A model generated the notes under the pieces. The model saw only the letters and a list, made by a program, of their open reading frames with translations, did not search any database and was not told the origin of the DNA. A stretch of DNA of 64,000 bases. Origin: Streptomyces sp. NBC_01276. GTDB taxonomy: Bacteria > Actinomycetota > Actinomycetes > Streptomycetales > Streptomycetaceae. This document shows, piece by piece, positions 33,460 to 42,194 of this stretch (position 1 is the stretch's first letter; the number at the start of each line of letters is the position of its first letter). The translations under genes and the position numbers were made by a program. The stretch spans positions 6,198,501-6,262,500 of the forward strand of contig NZ_CP108442.1 in assembly GCF_041435355.1 (NCBI RefSeq), given 5' to 3'.

Positions 33460-34047
33460 ATGGCGCTCGCACAGCCCGAACCGGGCGGGTTGCTGCACGG
33501 ACCGGCCGGACCCACCGGACCGCGGACCGGACCGCTGCGCGGCACGCTCGCCACCACCGCCTGCATGGAGACCCTCCAGGTGGGATACCTGCACGCCGTC
33601 GCGGCCGCGGCCGGCTGCTCGCTCTCCCAGCCCTTCCCGGACAACGGCATCGACTGGCACGTCAGCCACGGCGCCCCGGAGCACGTCGTCGACGACGAGG
33701 TGACCATCAAGGTGCAGCTCAAGGCGACCTATCAGATACCGCCCCGGCCGGCCGGGGCCACCTTCGGCTTCACCCTCGACAACGAGCACCTGGTGAAGCT
33801 GGCGCGGACGCCGGTCGCCGTCCACAAGATCCTCGTCGTGATGCTCGTACCGCGGGAGCGGGAGCAGTGGATCGGCGCCGGGCACGACCGGCTCGACCTG
33901 CGGCACTGCTGCTACTGGACCAACCTCGCCGGGCACCCCGTGACCGGCCGGCGCCGGACCACCGTACGGATCCCGACCACGCGGATCTTCGACGACCGGG
34001 CGCTGTGCGAGATCATGACCCGGGTCGGGTCGGGAGGGACACCCTGA
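33460..34047 (+). CDS. DUF4365-type, nuclease-like protein
   Basis: 195 residues from the ATG at 33460. After a Gly/Pro-rich head the core reads NGIDWHV, then VTIKVQLKAT, then TPVAVHKILVVMLVP and CCYWTNLAG, the pattern of DUF4365. Asp65 with Gln86-x-Lys88 fits a PD-(D/E)xK-like nuclease site with Gln replacing Glu, a variation known in that superfamily. Nuclease activity is inferred. Its stop overlaps the next start (TGATG), so the two proteins are made together, possibly as a complex acting on DNA or RNA. Confidence 0.72.
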   Translation: MALAQPEPGGLLHGPAGPTGPRTGPLRGTLATTACMETLQVGYLHAVAAAAGCSLSQPFPDNGIDWHVSHGAPEHVVDDEVTIKVQLKATYQIPPRPAGATFGFTLDNEHLVKLARTPVAVHKILVVMLVPREREQWIGAGHDRLDLRHCCYWTNLAGHPVTGRRRTTVRIPTTRIFDDRALCEIMTRVGSGGTP

Positions 34048-35252
34048 TGCACTGGCACTCGCCCCACCTCGAACCGCTGCCGCCCCCGGAACTCTCCCCG
34101 GGCACGCCCGATCCCGCCCAGGTCGACCCGCAGGTGCTCGGCGCGCTGCTGCACCGGCACGGATGGCTGCGGCGCGGCGGCGCGGCGGGCCGGTACGGGC
34201 GCTGGACCCCGCCCGGCCGCGCCGGGACCAGCCTGCTCGTCCCCGAGAGCCGTACCTTCCCCGACTGCGCGGACCTGCTGGAGGAGGCGCTCACCGCGCT
34301 CTCGCGCAGCGGGCTCGCCTCGGCGCGGGAGGTGCTGTTCGGGCTGAGCGTGCCCAGCGACGAGATCCGCTGGGAGCGCGAGATCCCCGTCGGGCCCTAC
34401 GGCTACCAGGGCGAGGCCGCCTGGACCGTCCAGGAACAGCTGCGCTCGGCGGCCCGCCGGCTGCTGGTGGCCGGCGCCCTCGCCGACCGCGCGCGCGCCG
34501 GGTACTACGGTGCCCGCCACCGGGCCCAGGCCGAACGCGTCCTCGACGGGGTGCTGGTCGGGCCCTCGCCGGGCGGGCGCCGGCTCACCGCGTACGTGCC
34601 CGTGGACGGGGGCCGGGGCGTGGTGGCCCGGCTGCACCAGGCCCTGCACGCGGCCCGGGAGGCGGTGGACTACCGGCGGGCCACCGGCGGGATGGACGCC
34701 TTCGACGCCGCCGTGGCGGCGGGGGTCAGCCGGGAACTCGCCGACGCGCTGATCGCCCTCGTGCGGGGTTCCGAAGGGGCCCGGATCGCGCTGGCCTGGG
34801 CGCCCGCGGCCGGGGTCCCCGCCGGGTGCGCGGCGCGGCCCGAGCCGGTGGAGTTCTCGCCCGGTGACCTGCCGGTGCTGCGGGAGGCCGCCGCCCGCTA
34901 CACCCGGGAGGAACCCGCGGTCCCCGTACGGCTCGCGGGGGCGGTGGTCCGGATGCGGCGGGCCGCGGCGGGCGGCGGGGGGACCGTCCGGCTGCGGGTG
35001 CTGGCGGGCGCGGAGGTCCCGTACGTGCGGGCCGCGCTTGACGAGGAGGCGTACCGGATCGCGGGCCACGCCCACCTGGTGGGCCTGCCGGTCCGGGTGA
35101 GCGGCCGGCTCCAGCGCCGGGGCGGCTTCCGCAGGCTGACGGACGCCACGGACGTGACGCCCGTTCCCCTGGACGAGGTCGAACGGGACCGCCTGATGAA
35201 GTCGCTGGACGACGGCTTCGAGCCGGAGGACGTCCTGCCGTCGGACGACTGA
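34047..35252 (+). CDS. Protein of unknown function paired with DUF4365 gene
   Basis: 401 residues, start overlapping the previous stop. No family was recognised. Residues ~60-270 are Ala/Arg-rich alpha/beta, with the segment PVGPYGYQGEAAWTVQEQLRSAARRLLV. Residues ~300-385 form a possible OB-like beta domain (VPVRLAGAVVRMRR, then VRVSGRLQRRGGFRRLTDATDVTPV), suggestive of nucleic-acid binding. The acidic C-terminus is DDGFEPEDVLPSDD. Tight coupling to a nuclease-like gene hints at a two-part system, but the role is unknown. Confidence 0.62.
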   Translation: MHWHSPHLEPLPPPELSPGTPDPAQVDPQVLGALLHRHGWLRRGGAAGRYGRWTPPGRAGTSLLVPESRTFPDCADLLEEALTALSRSGLASAREVLFGLSVPSDEIRWEREIPVGPYGYQGEAAWTVQEQLRSAARRLLVAGALADRARAGYYGARHRAQAERVLDGVLVGPSPGGRRLTAYVPVDGGRGVVARLHQALHAAREAVDYRRATGGMDAFDAAVAAGVSRELADALIALVRGSEGARIALAWAPAAGVPAGCAARPEPVEFSPGDLPVLREAAARYTREEPAVPVRLAGAVVRMRRAAAGGGGTVRLRVLAGAEVPYVRAALDEEAYRIAGHAHLVGLPVRVSGRLQRRGGFRRLTDATDVTPVPLDEVERDRLMKSLDDGFEPEDVLPSDD

Positions 35253-35316
35253 GGACGACCGGGGCGACCGGGGCGGCCGACCCGCCGGGGCGACTCCCGC
35301 GGTGGGCCGGCCGGGG

Positions 35317-36726
35317 TCAGCCCGTGGGCGTCGACGCCGCTGCCGCCGCGAGCCGGCGCACGCCCTCGGCCAGCTCCGCGCCGGACGGGGTCGCGGCGAA
35401 CGCGAGCCGCAGGAAGGCGCCGGGCGGCTCGCTGGCGAAGTAGCGGTCGCCCGCGCTGACGCTCACGCCGTGCTCGCGGGCGGCGCGCGCGAGCACGGCG
35501 GCGTCCGCGCCGGCCGGGAGGCGGACCCACAGGTGCAGTCCCCCGGCCGGCGGCCGGCCGAGGGTCCACTCGGGGAGTTCCCGCGCGACGGCGGCCGCCA
35601 GCTCGGCGCACCGGCTCCGCAGCGTGGAGGCGAGGGACCGCAGGTGGCGGTTCCAGGCGGGGGAGTTGACCACTTCCAGCGCGGCCTCCTGCATGGGCCG
35701 GGCGACGAAGAAGTCGTCCACCCGGCGGACCGCCCGCATGCGTTCCATCACCGGTCCCCGGGCCACCAGGGCTCCGATGCGCAGGCTCGGGGCCGCCGGC
35801 TTGGTGAGCGAGTTCAGATGGATGACGGTGCCGTCCCGGTCCTCCGCCACCAGCGGCGCGGCCAGCGGCCCGCCGTGGCCGAGGTGGCGTGCGAAGTCGT
35901 CCTCGACGACGAAGGCTCCGGCGGCCCTGGCCACGGCGACGACCTGCCGGCGGCGCTCGGGCGCGAGGGCGGTGCCGGTCGGGTTGTGGACCGTCGGCTG
36001 GCAGTAGAAGAGCCGTGCGCCCGTCATGGCGAACGCGTCGGCCAGCAGGTCGGGCCGTACTCCGTCCCCGTCGGTCGGTACGGGGATCGGGCGGAGTCCC
36101 GTCGCCATCGCGGCGGCGATGGCGCCGGGGTAGGTGGGCGACTCCATCAGGACCGGACTGCCGGGCCCGGCCACGGCCCGGAACGCGATGGACAGGGCGC
36201 TCTGGCCGCCCGCGGTGACCAGGACGTCGTCGGGGGTCACGCCGCCCCCCGCCAGCTCGGCGAAGACGGCGCGCAGCGAGGCGAGGCCTGCGGCCGGGGC
36301 GCGGTCCCAGGCGTCGGGCCGGCGGGCCGCCCGCGCCAGTGCCGCGCTCAGGGTCGCGACGGGCTGCAGCGACCGGTGCAGGTAGCCGCCGTCCAGCACG
36401 ACCGTCCCGGCCGCCGCGGGCCCGAGGCTGTCGGTGAGCGAGCGGGTGTCCACCGTCCGGTCGGTGAGCGCGACCGTCTGCCAGGCGGTGTCGGGGAGTT
36501 CCCCGTGCGTCAGGGCGCGCGGGGCGACGAACGTGCCGATCCCGGGACGGGTGACGACCGCGCCCTCGGCGGCCAGGCGCGCGATGGCCCGGGACACGGT
36601 CACCGGGCCGACCCGGTACTGCTGGATCAGCTCCCGGCTGCTCGGCAGCCGGTCGCCCGGTGAGAGGCCGGCCAGCAGCGCGCGCAGCCCTTCGATCAGA
36701 GTGACAGTAGTGCTATCGTCTGACAT
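35317..36726 (-). CDS. MocR-type regulator: GntR DNA-binding domain fused to PLP aminotransferase fold
   Basis: 469 residues from the ATG at 36726. Residues 1-75 are a GntR winged helix (LSPGDRLPSSRELIQQYRVGPVTVSRAIARLAAEGAV). Residues ~110-465 are a fold-type I aminotransferase (VLVTAGGQSALSIAF, YCQPTVHNPTGTALAPERR, VEDDFARHLG, and HLNSLTKPAAPSLRIG with the PLP lysine). Such regulators sense PLP or amino compounds and control a neighbouring gene. Here that is almost surely the divergent MFS exporter, whose start codon overlaps its own by two bases within an 11-base inverted repeat. The N-terminal STT is encoded by that palindrome. Confidence 0.88.
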   Translation of the reverse strand: MSDDSTTVTLIEGLRALLAGLSPGDRLPSSRELIQQYRVGPVTVSRAIARLAAEGAVVTRPGIGTFVAPRALTHGELPDTAWQTVALTDRTVDTRSLTDSLGPAAAGTVVLDGGYLHRSLQPVATLSAALARAARRPDAWDRAPAAGLASLRAVFAELAGGGVTPDDVLVTAGGQSALSIAFRAVAGPGSPVLMESPTYPGAIAAAMATGLRPIPVPTDGDGVRPDLLADAFAMTGARLFYCQPTVHNPTGTALAPERRRQVVAVARAAGAFVVEDDFARHLGHGGPLAAPLVAEDRDGTVIHLNSLTKPAAPSLRIGALVARGPVMERMRAVRRVDDFFVARPMQEAALEVVNSPAWNRHLRSLASTLRSRCAELAAAVARELPEWTLGRPPAGGLHLWVRLPAGADAAVLARAAREHGVSVSAGDRYFASEPPGAFLRLAFAATPSGAELAEGVRRLAAAAASTPTG

Positions 36727-36749
36727 GAGGGATAACAGTAGCACTACTG
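36705..36749. promoter_or_regulatory. Palindromic operator spanning both start codons of MocR and MFS genes
   Basis: CAGTAGTGCTA (36705-36715) and TAGCACTACTG (36739-36749) form a perfect 11-base inverted repeat around 23 bases. The two opposed ATGs lie inside it (36726 to 36724 on minus, 36725-36727 on plus). TATCGT (36714-36719) may be the rightward -10, with TTCGAT at 36691-36696 a 17-base-spaced -35. TTATCC on the other strand may serve leftward. Both mRNAs would be leaderless. The likely ligand is the MocR protein itself. Confidence 0.65.
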
Positions 36750-38032
36750 AAGATGCGCGGGAAGCACTACGGGAAGCGGCGCCGGGGCGGAGCCTGTGGC
36801 ACAACAGGGACTTCCTCAGGTTCTGGTTCGGCGAGACCCTGTCGCTCCTCGGCACGCAGGTCACGAACCTCGCCCTGCCCCTGACCGCCATCCACGCCTT
36901 CGGGGCCACGGACGAGCAGGTCGGCCTGCTGCGCTTCGTCCAGCTCGCCCCGTACATGGGACTCGCCCTGCTCTTCGGGGTCTGGGTCGACCGCGTCCGG
37001 CGCAGGCGGGTCATGCTCTGGACCAACCTCGTGCGCATGGTGCTGGTCGCGCTCGTACCGCTGCTCCACTGGCTGGACGCCCTCGACATGCCGGTGCTCC
37101 TGGTCTGCGCCTGCGCGATCGGCGTCGCCTCGGTGCTGTTCGACGTGAGCTGGATGCCGTTCGTGCCCACCCTGGTCAAGGACCCCCGGCACTACGTCGA
37201 GGCCGGCGCGAAGATGGGCGTCAGCTCCTCGGCCGCGGACGTCGCCGGCCCCGGGCTCGCGGGGGTGCTGGTGTCCGTGCTGACCGCGCCGGTGGCGCTG
37301 CTCGTGGACGCCGCCTCCTACCTCGTGTCGGCGCTCTCGCTGCTGCTGATCCGTACGCCGGAACCACGGCCCGCGCCCACGGCCGAGCGCCACGTCCTCG
37401 GGGAACTGCGCGACGGCCTGCGGTGGGTCCTGCGGCAGCCGGTCCTGCGCTGGCTGGCCCTGGTCGGGTTCTGCTGCAACTTCTCGATGATCACCGTCTG
37501 GACCATGTTCCTGCTCTACGGGACCCACGGCCTGGAGCTGAGCCCCACGACGCTCGGGACGGTCTTCGCGACGGCCTCCGTGGGCGGCCTCCTCGGCGCA
37601 CTGGTCTCCCGCCGGGCGATCGCCCGCTTCCCCCTCGGCCGGGTCTACTTCGCGGCCCAGAGCGCACTGCTGCTCGGCCCCTCGGTCATCGTGCTGGCCG
37701 GCGGGCCGAAACCGGTGGTGGTGGGCCTCGTGACCGCGTCGTTCTTCACCACGTACCTCGGGCTCGGGATCGCCAACGTCATCATCGTCAGCCTGCGCCA
37801 GATCAGCACGCCCCCGTCGATGATGAGCCGGATGACCGCCTGCTTCCGCACCCTGCTCTTCGGCGGCGGCGCCCTCGGAGGCCTGACGGGCGGGCTGCTC
37901 ACGGGCGCGATCGGAGAGAGGAACGCCCTGGCCGTGGCCGCGTCCTGCTCCGCCGCCGTGGTCGTCGCGCTCGTCTTCTCGCCCGTCAGCCGGCTCCGGA
38001 CGCTGCCGACCGCGATCGGCGAACCGTCCTAG
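36725..38032 (+). CDS. MFS exporter, DHA3/EntS-like
   Basis: 435 residues from the ATG at 36725. About twelve membrane helices. The opening SLWHNRDFLRFWFGETLSLLGTQVTNLALPLTA and the loop WVDRVRRRRVMLW are typical of DHA3 (enterobactin-exporter-like) MFS proteins. It exports an unknown compound, presumably the inducer or target of the adjacent MocR regulator. Its TAG shares CTAG (38029-38032) with the stop of the convergent GNAT gene. A start further downstream is conceivable but lacks a better signal. Confidence 0.85.
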   Translation: MRDNSSTTEDAREALREAAPGRSLWHNRDFLRFWFGETLSLLGTQVTNLALPLTAIHAFGATDEQVGLLRFVQLAPYMGLALLFGVWVDRVRRRRVMLWTNLVRMVLVALVPLLHWLDALDMPVLLVCACAIGVASVLFDVSWMPFVPTLVKDPRHYVEAGAKMGVSSSAADVAGPGLAGVLVSVLTAPVALLVDAASYLVSALSLLLIRTPEPRPAPTAERHVLGELRDGLRWVLRQPVLRWLALVGFCCNFSMITVWTMFLLYGTHGLELSPTTLGTVFATASVGGLLGALVSRRAIARFPLGRVYFAAQSALLLGPSVIVLAGGPKPVVVGLVTASFFTTYLGLGIANVIIVSLRQISTPPSMMSRMTACFRTLLFGGGALGGLTGGLLTGAIGERNALAVAASCSAAVVVALVFSPVSRLRTLPTAIGEPS

Positions 38033-38547
38033 GGGGCCGCCGGGGCCGCCGGGGCCGCCGGGGCCGCCAGAACCGCTCCACCGACGCCGGTGAAGGAGGC
38101 CATGGTCAGTCCCGGGACGGGGGAGAAGTCCGCGCCGCGGACGAAGCCCAGGCGTTCGTACAGGGTCACCGCGGGGGTGTTGCCGGCGCCCGTGGTGACC
38201 TCGACGGTCCGGCCCGCGAAGGGCTCCGCCAGGGCGTGCCGCAGCAGCAGCGAGGCGATGCCGCGGCGGAACCACGCCGGGTCCACGCACAGCCGGTCCA
38301 GCGTGACGACCCCCTCGGCCGCCGCCTCCCAGGCCAGGAACCCGGCGACCGCGCCGTCCCCGGACACGGCCCCCAGCCAGCGCAGCGGCCGCGCCCGCAG
38401 TTCCGCGAGGCTCTCGCCGAGGGCGGGGATGCCGTCGAAGCCGATCAGTTCCGCCTCCACCGCGTAGGCGGCACGGCCGATCCGGTGCACGGCCCCGGCG
38501 GTCGCGTCGTCGGTCAGGTCCAGCGGGCGGACGAGCGGGCTCGGCAC
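38029..38547 (-). CDS. GNAT-family acetyltransferase
   Basis: 172 residues from the ATG at 38547. GNAT features: LDRLCVDPAWFRRGIASLLLRHAL, then NTPAVTLYERLGFVRGADF. The domain is complete. The last 12 residues are three or four AAP units encoded by a 9-base tandem repeat, a tail that looks like recent expansion. It ends by sharing the CTAG stop with the MFS gene. Confidence 0.82.
   Translation of the reverse strand: MPSPLVRPLDLTDDATAGAVHRIGRAAYAVEAELIGFDGIPALGESLAELRARPLRWLGAVSGDGAVAGFLAWEAAAEGVVTLDRLCVDPAWFRRGIASLLLRHALAEPFAGRTVEVTTGAGNTPAVTLYERLGFVRGADFSPVPGLTMASFTGVGGAVLAAPAAPAAPAAP
38033..38068. repeat. Four tandem copies of a 9-base unit
   Basis: GGGGCCGCC is repeated exactly at 38033, 38042, 38051 and 38060. 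In the GNAT frame it encodes the terminal Ala-Ala-Pro units. Because it is in frame, copy-number change lengthens the tail without frameshift. Confidence 0.85.
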
Positions 38548-38701
38548 GGGGCGGACTCCTGCGGTCGGCGGCGGACGGACGCGGCCCAGGGTAGCCAGCG
38601 CAGGCGGGCGGGCCGTAACCGTTTGGCGGCGCGGCCTCCCGGCTCGGTACGATTCAGGCGCGCAGTGTTCGCTCGCGCATCCCTTGAGTCAGGAGTGACC
38701 G

Positions 38702-40678
38702 GTGTCAGACGTCCGTGTGATCATCCAACGCGATTCCGAGCGGGACGAGCGCGTGGTGGCCACGGGCACTACGGCGGCGGAGCTCTTCGCCGGCGAGCGC
38801 ACCATCGTGGCCGCGCGCGTCGCCGGTGAACTGAAGGACCTCGCGTACGAGGTGCGCGACGGCGAGACCGTCGAGCCGGTGGAGATCTCCTCCCCGGACG
38901 GCCTCGACATCCTGCGCCACTCGACCGCGCACGTCATGGCGCAGGCCGTGCAGGAACTGTTCCCCGAGGCCAAGCTGGGCATCGGCCCGCCGGTCCGCGA
39001 CGGTTTCTACTACGACTTCGACGTCGCCCGGCCCTTCACCCCCGATGACCTCAAGGCCATCGAGAAGAAGATGCAGGAGATCCAGAAGCGCGGCCAGCGC
39101 TTCGCCCGCCGCGTGGTCACCGACGAGGCCGCCCGCGAAGAGCTCGCCGACGAGCCGTACAAGCTGGAGCTCATCGGGATCAAGGGCTCGGCGTCCACCG
39201 ACGACGGCGCGAACGTCGAGGTGGGCGGCGGCGAGCTGACCATCTACGACAACCTCGACGCGAAGACCGGCGAACTGTGCTGGAAGGACCTCTGCCGCGG
39301 TCCCCACCTGCCCACCACCCGCAACATCCCGGCCTTCAAGCTGATGCGCAACGCGGCCGCCTACTGGCGCGGCAGCGAGAAGAACCCGATGCTCCAGCGC
39401 ATCTACGGCACCGCCTGGCCGTCGAAGGACGAGCTGAAGGCGCACCTCGACTTCCTCGCCGAGGCCGAGAAGCGCGACCACCGGCGCCTGGGCACCGAGC
39501 TCGACCTGTTCTCCGTACAGGACGAGATCGGCTCCGGCCTGGCCGTCTTCCACCCGCGCGGCGGCATCATCCGCCGCACCATGGAGGACTACTCGCGCAA
39601 GCGGCACGAGGAAGAGGGCTACGAGTTCGTCTACACCCCGCACGCCACCAAGGGCGCCCTCTTCGAGAAGAGCGGCCACCTGGACTGGTACGCGGAGGGC
39701 ATGTACCCCCCCATGCAGCTCGACGGTGGTACCGACTACTACCTCAAGCCCATGAACTGCCCGATGCACAACCTGATCTTCGACGCGCGCGGCCGCTCCT
39801 ACCGCGAGCTGCCGCTGCGCCTCTTCGAGTTCGGCACCGTGTACCGGTACGAGAAGTCCGGCGTCGTGCACGGCCTGACCCGCTCGCGCGGCTTCACCCA
39901 GGACGACGCGCACATCTACTGCACCAAGGAGCAGATGGCGGAGGAGCTCGACCGCACGCTGACCTTCGTGCTGAACCTGCTCCGCGACTACGGTCTGACC
40001 GACTTCTACCTGGAGCTGTCGACCAAGGACCCGGAGAAGTTCGTCGGCTCCGACGAGGTCTGGGAGGAGGCCACCGCGGTCCTCCAGTCGGTCGCCGAGA
40101 AGCAGGGCCTCCCGCTGGTCCCGGACCCGGGCGGCGCCGCGTTCTACGGTCCGAAGATCTCGGTCCAGTGCCGTGACGCCATCGGCCGCACCTGGCAGAT
40201 GTCGACCGTGCAGCTCGACTTCAACCTGCCGGAGCGCTTCAACCTGGAGTACACCGGCCCGGACGGATCGCGCCAGCGCCCGGTCATGATCCACCGTGCG
40301 CTGTTCGGCTCGATCGAGCGGTTCTTCGCGGTGCTGCTGGAGCACTACGCGGGCGCCATGCCGCCGTGGCTGGCCCCGGTCCAGGCCGTCGGCATCCCGA
40401 TCGGCGACGGGCACGTGGAGTACCTCCAGGAGTTCGCCGCCGAGGCGAAGAAGAAGGGTCTGCGGGTCGAGGTGGACGCCTCCTCCGACCGCATGCAGAA
40501 GAAGATCCGCAACCACCAGAAGCTCAAGGTCCCGTTCATGATCATCGTCGGTGACGAGGACATGGCCGCGGGCACCGTCTCCTTCCGCTACCGCGACGGT
40601 TCGCAGGAGAACGGCATCGCGAAGGACGAGGCCCTGGCCAAGCTGGCGAAGGTCGTCGCCGACCGCGTCCAGGTCTGA
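38702..40678 (+). CDS. thrS: Threonyl-tRNA synthetase
   Basis: 658 residues from the GTG at 38702, with CAGGAG upstream. A TGS domain (1-65) is followed by the second-additional editing-type domain with HSTAHVMAQ (His73, His77), then the class II catalytic core (motif 2 near [24 protein letters not shown], zinc ligand in MNCPMHN) and a C-terminal anticodon-binding domain. It charges tRNA-Thr in the cytoplasm. A strong terminator follows at 40703. No T-box leader was seen in the ~150 bases upstream. Confidence 0.96.
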   Translation: MSDVRVIIQRDSERDERVVATGTTAAELFAGERTIVAARVAGELKDLAYEVRDGETVEPVEISSPDGLDILRHSTAHVMAQAVQELFPEAKLGIGPPVRDGFYYDFDVARPFTPDDLKAIEKKMQEIQKRGQRFARRVVTDEAAREELADEPYKLELIGIKGSASTDDGANVEVGGGELTIYDNLDAKTGELCWKDLCRGPHLPTTRNIPAFKLMRNAAAYWRGSEKNPMLQRIYGTAWPSKDELKAHLDFLAEAEKRDHRRLGTELDLFSVQDEIGSGLAVFHPRGGIIRRTMEDYSRKRHEEEGYEFVYTPHATKGALFEKSGHLDWYAEGMYPPMQLDGGTDYYLKPMNCPMHNLIFDARGRSYRELPLRLFEFGTVYRYEKSGVVHGLTRSRGFTQDDAHIYCTKEQMAEELDRTLTFVLNLLRDYGLTDFYLELSTKDPEKFVGSDEVWEEATAVLQSVAEKQGLPLVPDPGGAAFYGPKISVQCRDAIGRTWQMSTVQLDFNLPERFNLEYTGPDGSRQRPVMIHRALFGSIERFFAVLLEHYAGAMPPWLAPVQAVGIPIGDGHVEYLQEFAAEAKKKGLRVEVDASSDRMQKKIRNHQKLKVPFMIIVGDEDMAAGTVSFRYRDGSQENGIAKDEALAKLAKVVADRVQV

Positions 40679-40702
40679 TCCACGGCCGCACGGCAATCGG
40701 CG

Positions 40703-40734
40703 GGCCCCCGGAAAGCGATCACTTTCCGGGGGCC
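40703..40734 (+). terminator. Terminator after thrS
   Basis: GGCCCCCGGAAAG (40703-40715, first base G at 40703) pairs with CTTTCCGGGGGCC (40722-40734) over a six-base loop, followed by TTCCTC. Confidence 0.85.
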
Positions 40735-40760
40735 TTCCTCGTCCGCCGGGACGAGGTCAT

Positions 40761-41321
40761 ATGCTGCGTCCTATGACGATTGAGCCGGAGCAGCAGATCG
40801 GTGTGGGTACGCAGGACGCGTTCCAGCGTCTGTGGACGCCCCACCGGATGGCCTACATCCAGGGGGAGAACAAGCCGACCGGCCCGGAGGCCGGGGACGG
40901 CTGTCCCTTCTGCGGGATTCCGGAGATGTCCGACCAGGACGGCCTGATCGTGGCGCGCGGCGAGCACGTCTACGCCGTGCTGAACCTCTACCCGTACAAC
41001 GGCGGCCACCTGATGGTCGTCCCGTACCGGCACGTCGCCGACTACACCGAGCTCGACGGCCCCGAGACCACCGAACTCGCGGACCTCACCAAGCGGGCCA
41101 TGGTCGCGCTGCGCAAGGCGTCCGGTGCGCACGGGTTCAACATCGGCATGAACCAGGGCGCGGCCGCCGGCGCCGGCATCGCCGCCCACCTGCACCAGCA
41201 CATCGTGCCGCGCTGGGGCGGGGACACGAACTTCATGCCGGTGGTCGGCCACACCAAGGTGCTGCCGCAGCTCCTGGCAGACACCCGTCAGATGCTCGCG
41301 GACGCCTGGCCCGTCGACTAG
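40761..41321 (+). CDS. HIT-family nucleotide hydrolase/transferase
   Basis: 186 residues from the ATG at 40761 (GAGG four bases before); the ATG at 40773 is equally plausible as a leaderless start. The histidine triad HLHQHIVPRW is present, with upstream zinc-like CPFCGIPE and the NLYPYNGGHLMVVP strand. It resembles actinobacterial AP4A-phosphorylase-like HIT proteins, which cleave or transfer nucleotides. The gene stop lies inside the perfect palindrome GTCGACTAGTCGAC. Confidence 0.87.
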   Translation: MLRPMTIEPEQQIGVGTQDAFQRLWTPHRMAYIQGENKPTGPEAGDGCPFCGIPEMSDQDGLIVARGEHVYAVLNLYPYNGGHLMVVPYRHVADYTELDGPETTELADLTKRAMVALRKASGAHGFNIGMNQGAAAGAGIAAHLHQHIVPRWGGDTNFMPVVGHTKVLPQLLADTRQMLADAWPVD

Positions 41322-41357
41322 TCGACCGGGCCGTTCCCCAGGGAAAGCAGGGACGGC

Positions 41358-42011
41358 CTAGTCGGGCCCGGTCCAGTCGAAGGTGATGTGCTTGCTCGAC
41401 TGGCCTTCCCTGCTCCACCGGAAGCCATAGGCGTCGGCCCGGTCCGCTGTCGAGCGGCCCCAGGTCGCGACCTGGCCCGGTCCGGTCTCGGCGCCCGGCA
41501 GGTTGGTCGACTGCACGCGAGCGCCCTCGGGAGTGTTGGGTCCGGTGAGTGCCCGCGCGCTCGCCTCGACCCGGCCGGGAACCACGGCCCGCCAGCTCGA
41601 CAGGTCGTCGGCGACCTCCACCTCGATGGCCGCGAACTCCATGCCGCGCATCTCCGCGCCCATCATGCGCACCATCTCCGCCGGCCAGCTGCCCGCCTGG
41701 CCACCGAAGATCATCTGGAGCGCTTCGCGCTGCGCGTCGTCGGCGCGCTCGTCGACGAAGACCGCCGCGTACGTATCGGAGTGCTCGGCCCATACATTGC
41801 CGACGAAGGAGCCCAGCATCAGCACGTTGAGGCCGTCCAGCGGCACGTCCCCGTAGCGTCCCTCGCGGATGTGCCACGCGAGGATGCCGTCGCAATCGCC
41901 GTAGGTGGGCAGCTGCGCGAACGAGCAGGGGCACGGCACGTTGCACTTGCAGGTGTCGAACCAGTCCCCCGCCGCGTGCCACCTCGGCACAGTCGCCGTC
42001 GTCTCGGACAT
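41358..42011 (-). CDS. DUF1326 domain protein
   Basis: 217 residues from the ATG at 42011 (GAGGCAGGGAG upstream). The N-terminus has closely spaced cysteines (DTCKCNVPCPCSFAQLP), a probable metal- or cofactor-binding cluster, followed by HIREGRYGDVPLDGLNV typical of DUF1326. Function is unknown. It is divergent from a DUF2182 membrane protein, a neighbour pairing I recall as recurrent, so the two likely act together, perhaps in metal handling. Confidence 0.8.
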   Translation of the reverse strand: MSETTATVPRWHAAGDWFDTCKCNVPCPCSFAQLPTYGDCDGILAWHIREGRYGDVPLDGLNVLMLGSFVGNVWAEHSDTYAAVFVDERADDAQREALQMIFGGQAGSWPAEMVRMMGAEMRGMEFAAIEVEVADDLSSWRAVVPGRVEASARALTGPNTPEGARVQSTNLPGAETGPGQVATWGRSTADRADAYGFRWSREGQSSKHITFDWTGPD

Positions 42012-42194
42012 CTCCCTGCCTCCTCGTGACCGCACCGGTCGTCGTCCCGGGAGGACGGCCGTGCCCCAGGAAGACATCACCGGCCCACGCCCGGGTCGTA
42101 CAGGTCTCCACGTCGATTATCCCCCCGCCGCGGCCGCCCGGAGGGGACCGGTTCCGCCCGCGCACGCACCCGTCCGCCGTGATGTGCTGGAAAC

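Noticed and set aside
38548..38701. Possible T-box leader upstream of thrS
   Set aside because: The gap is only ~150 bases and lacks the T-box core sequence and a specifier-loop-like arrangement. Streptomyces thrS is not known to me to use one.
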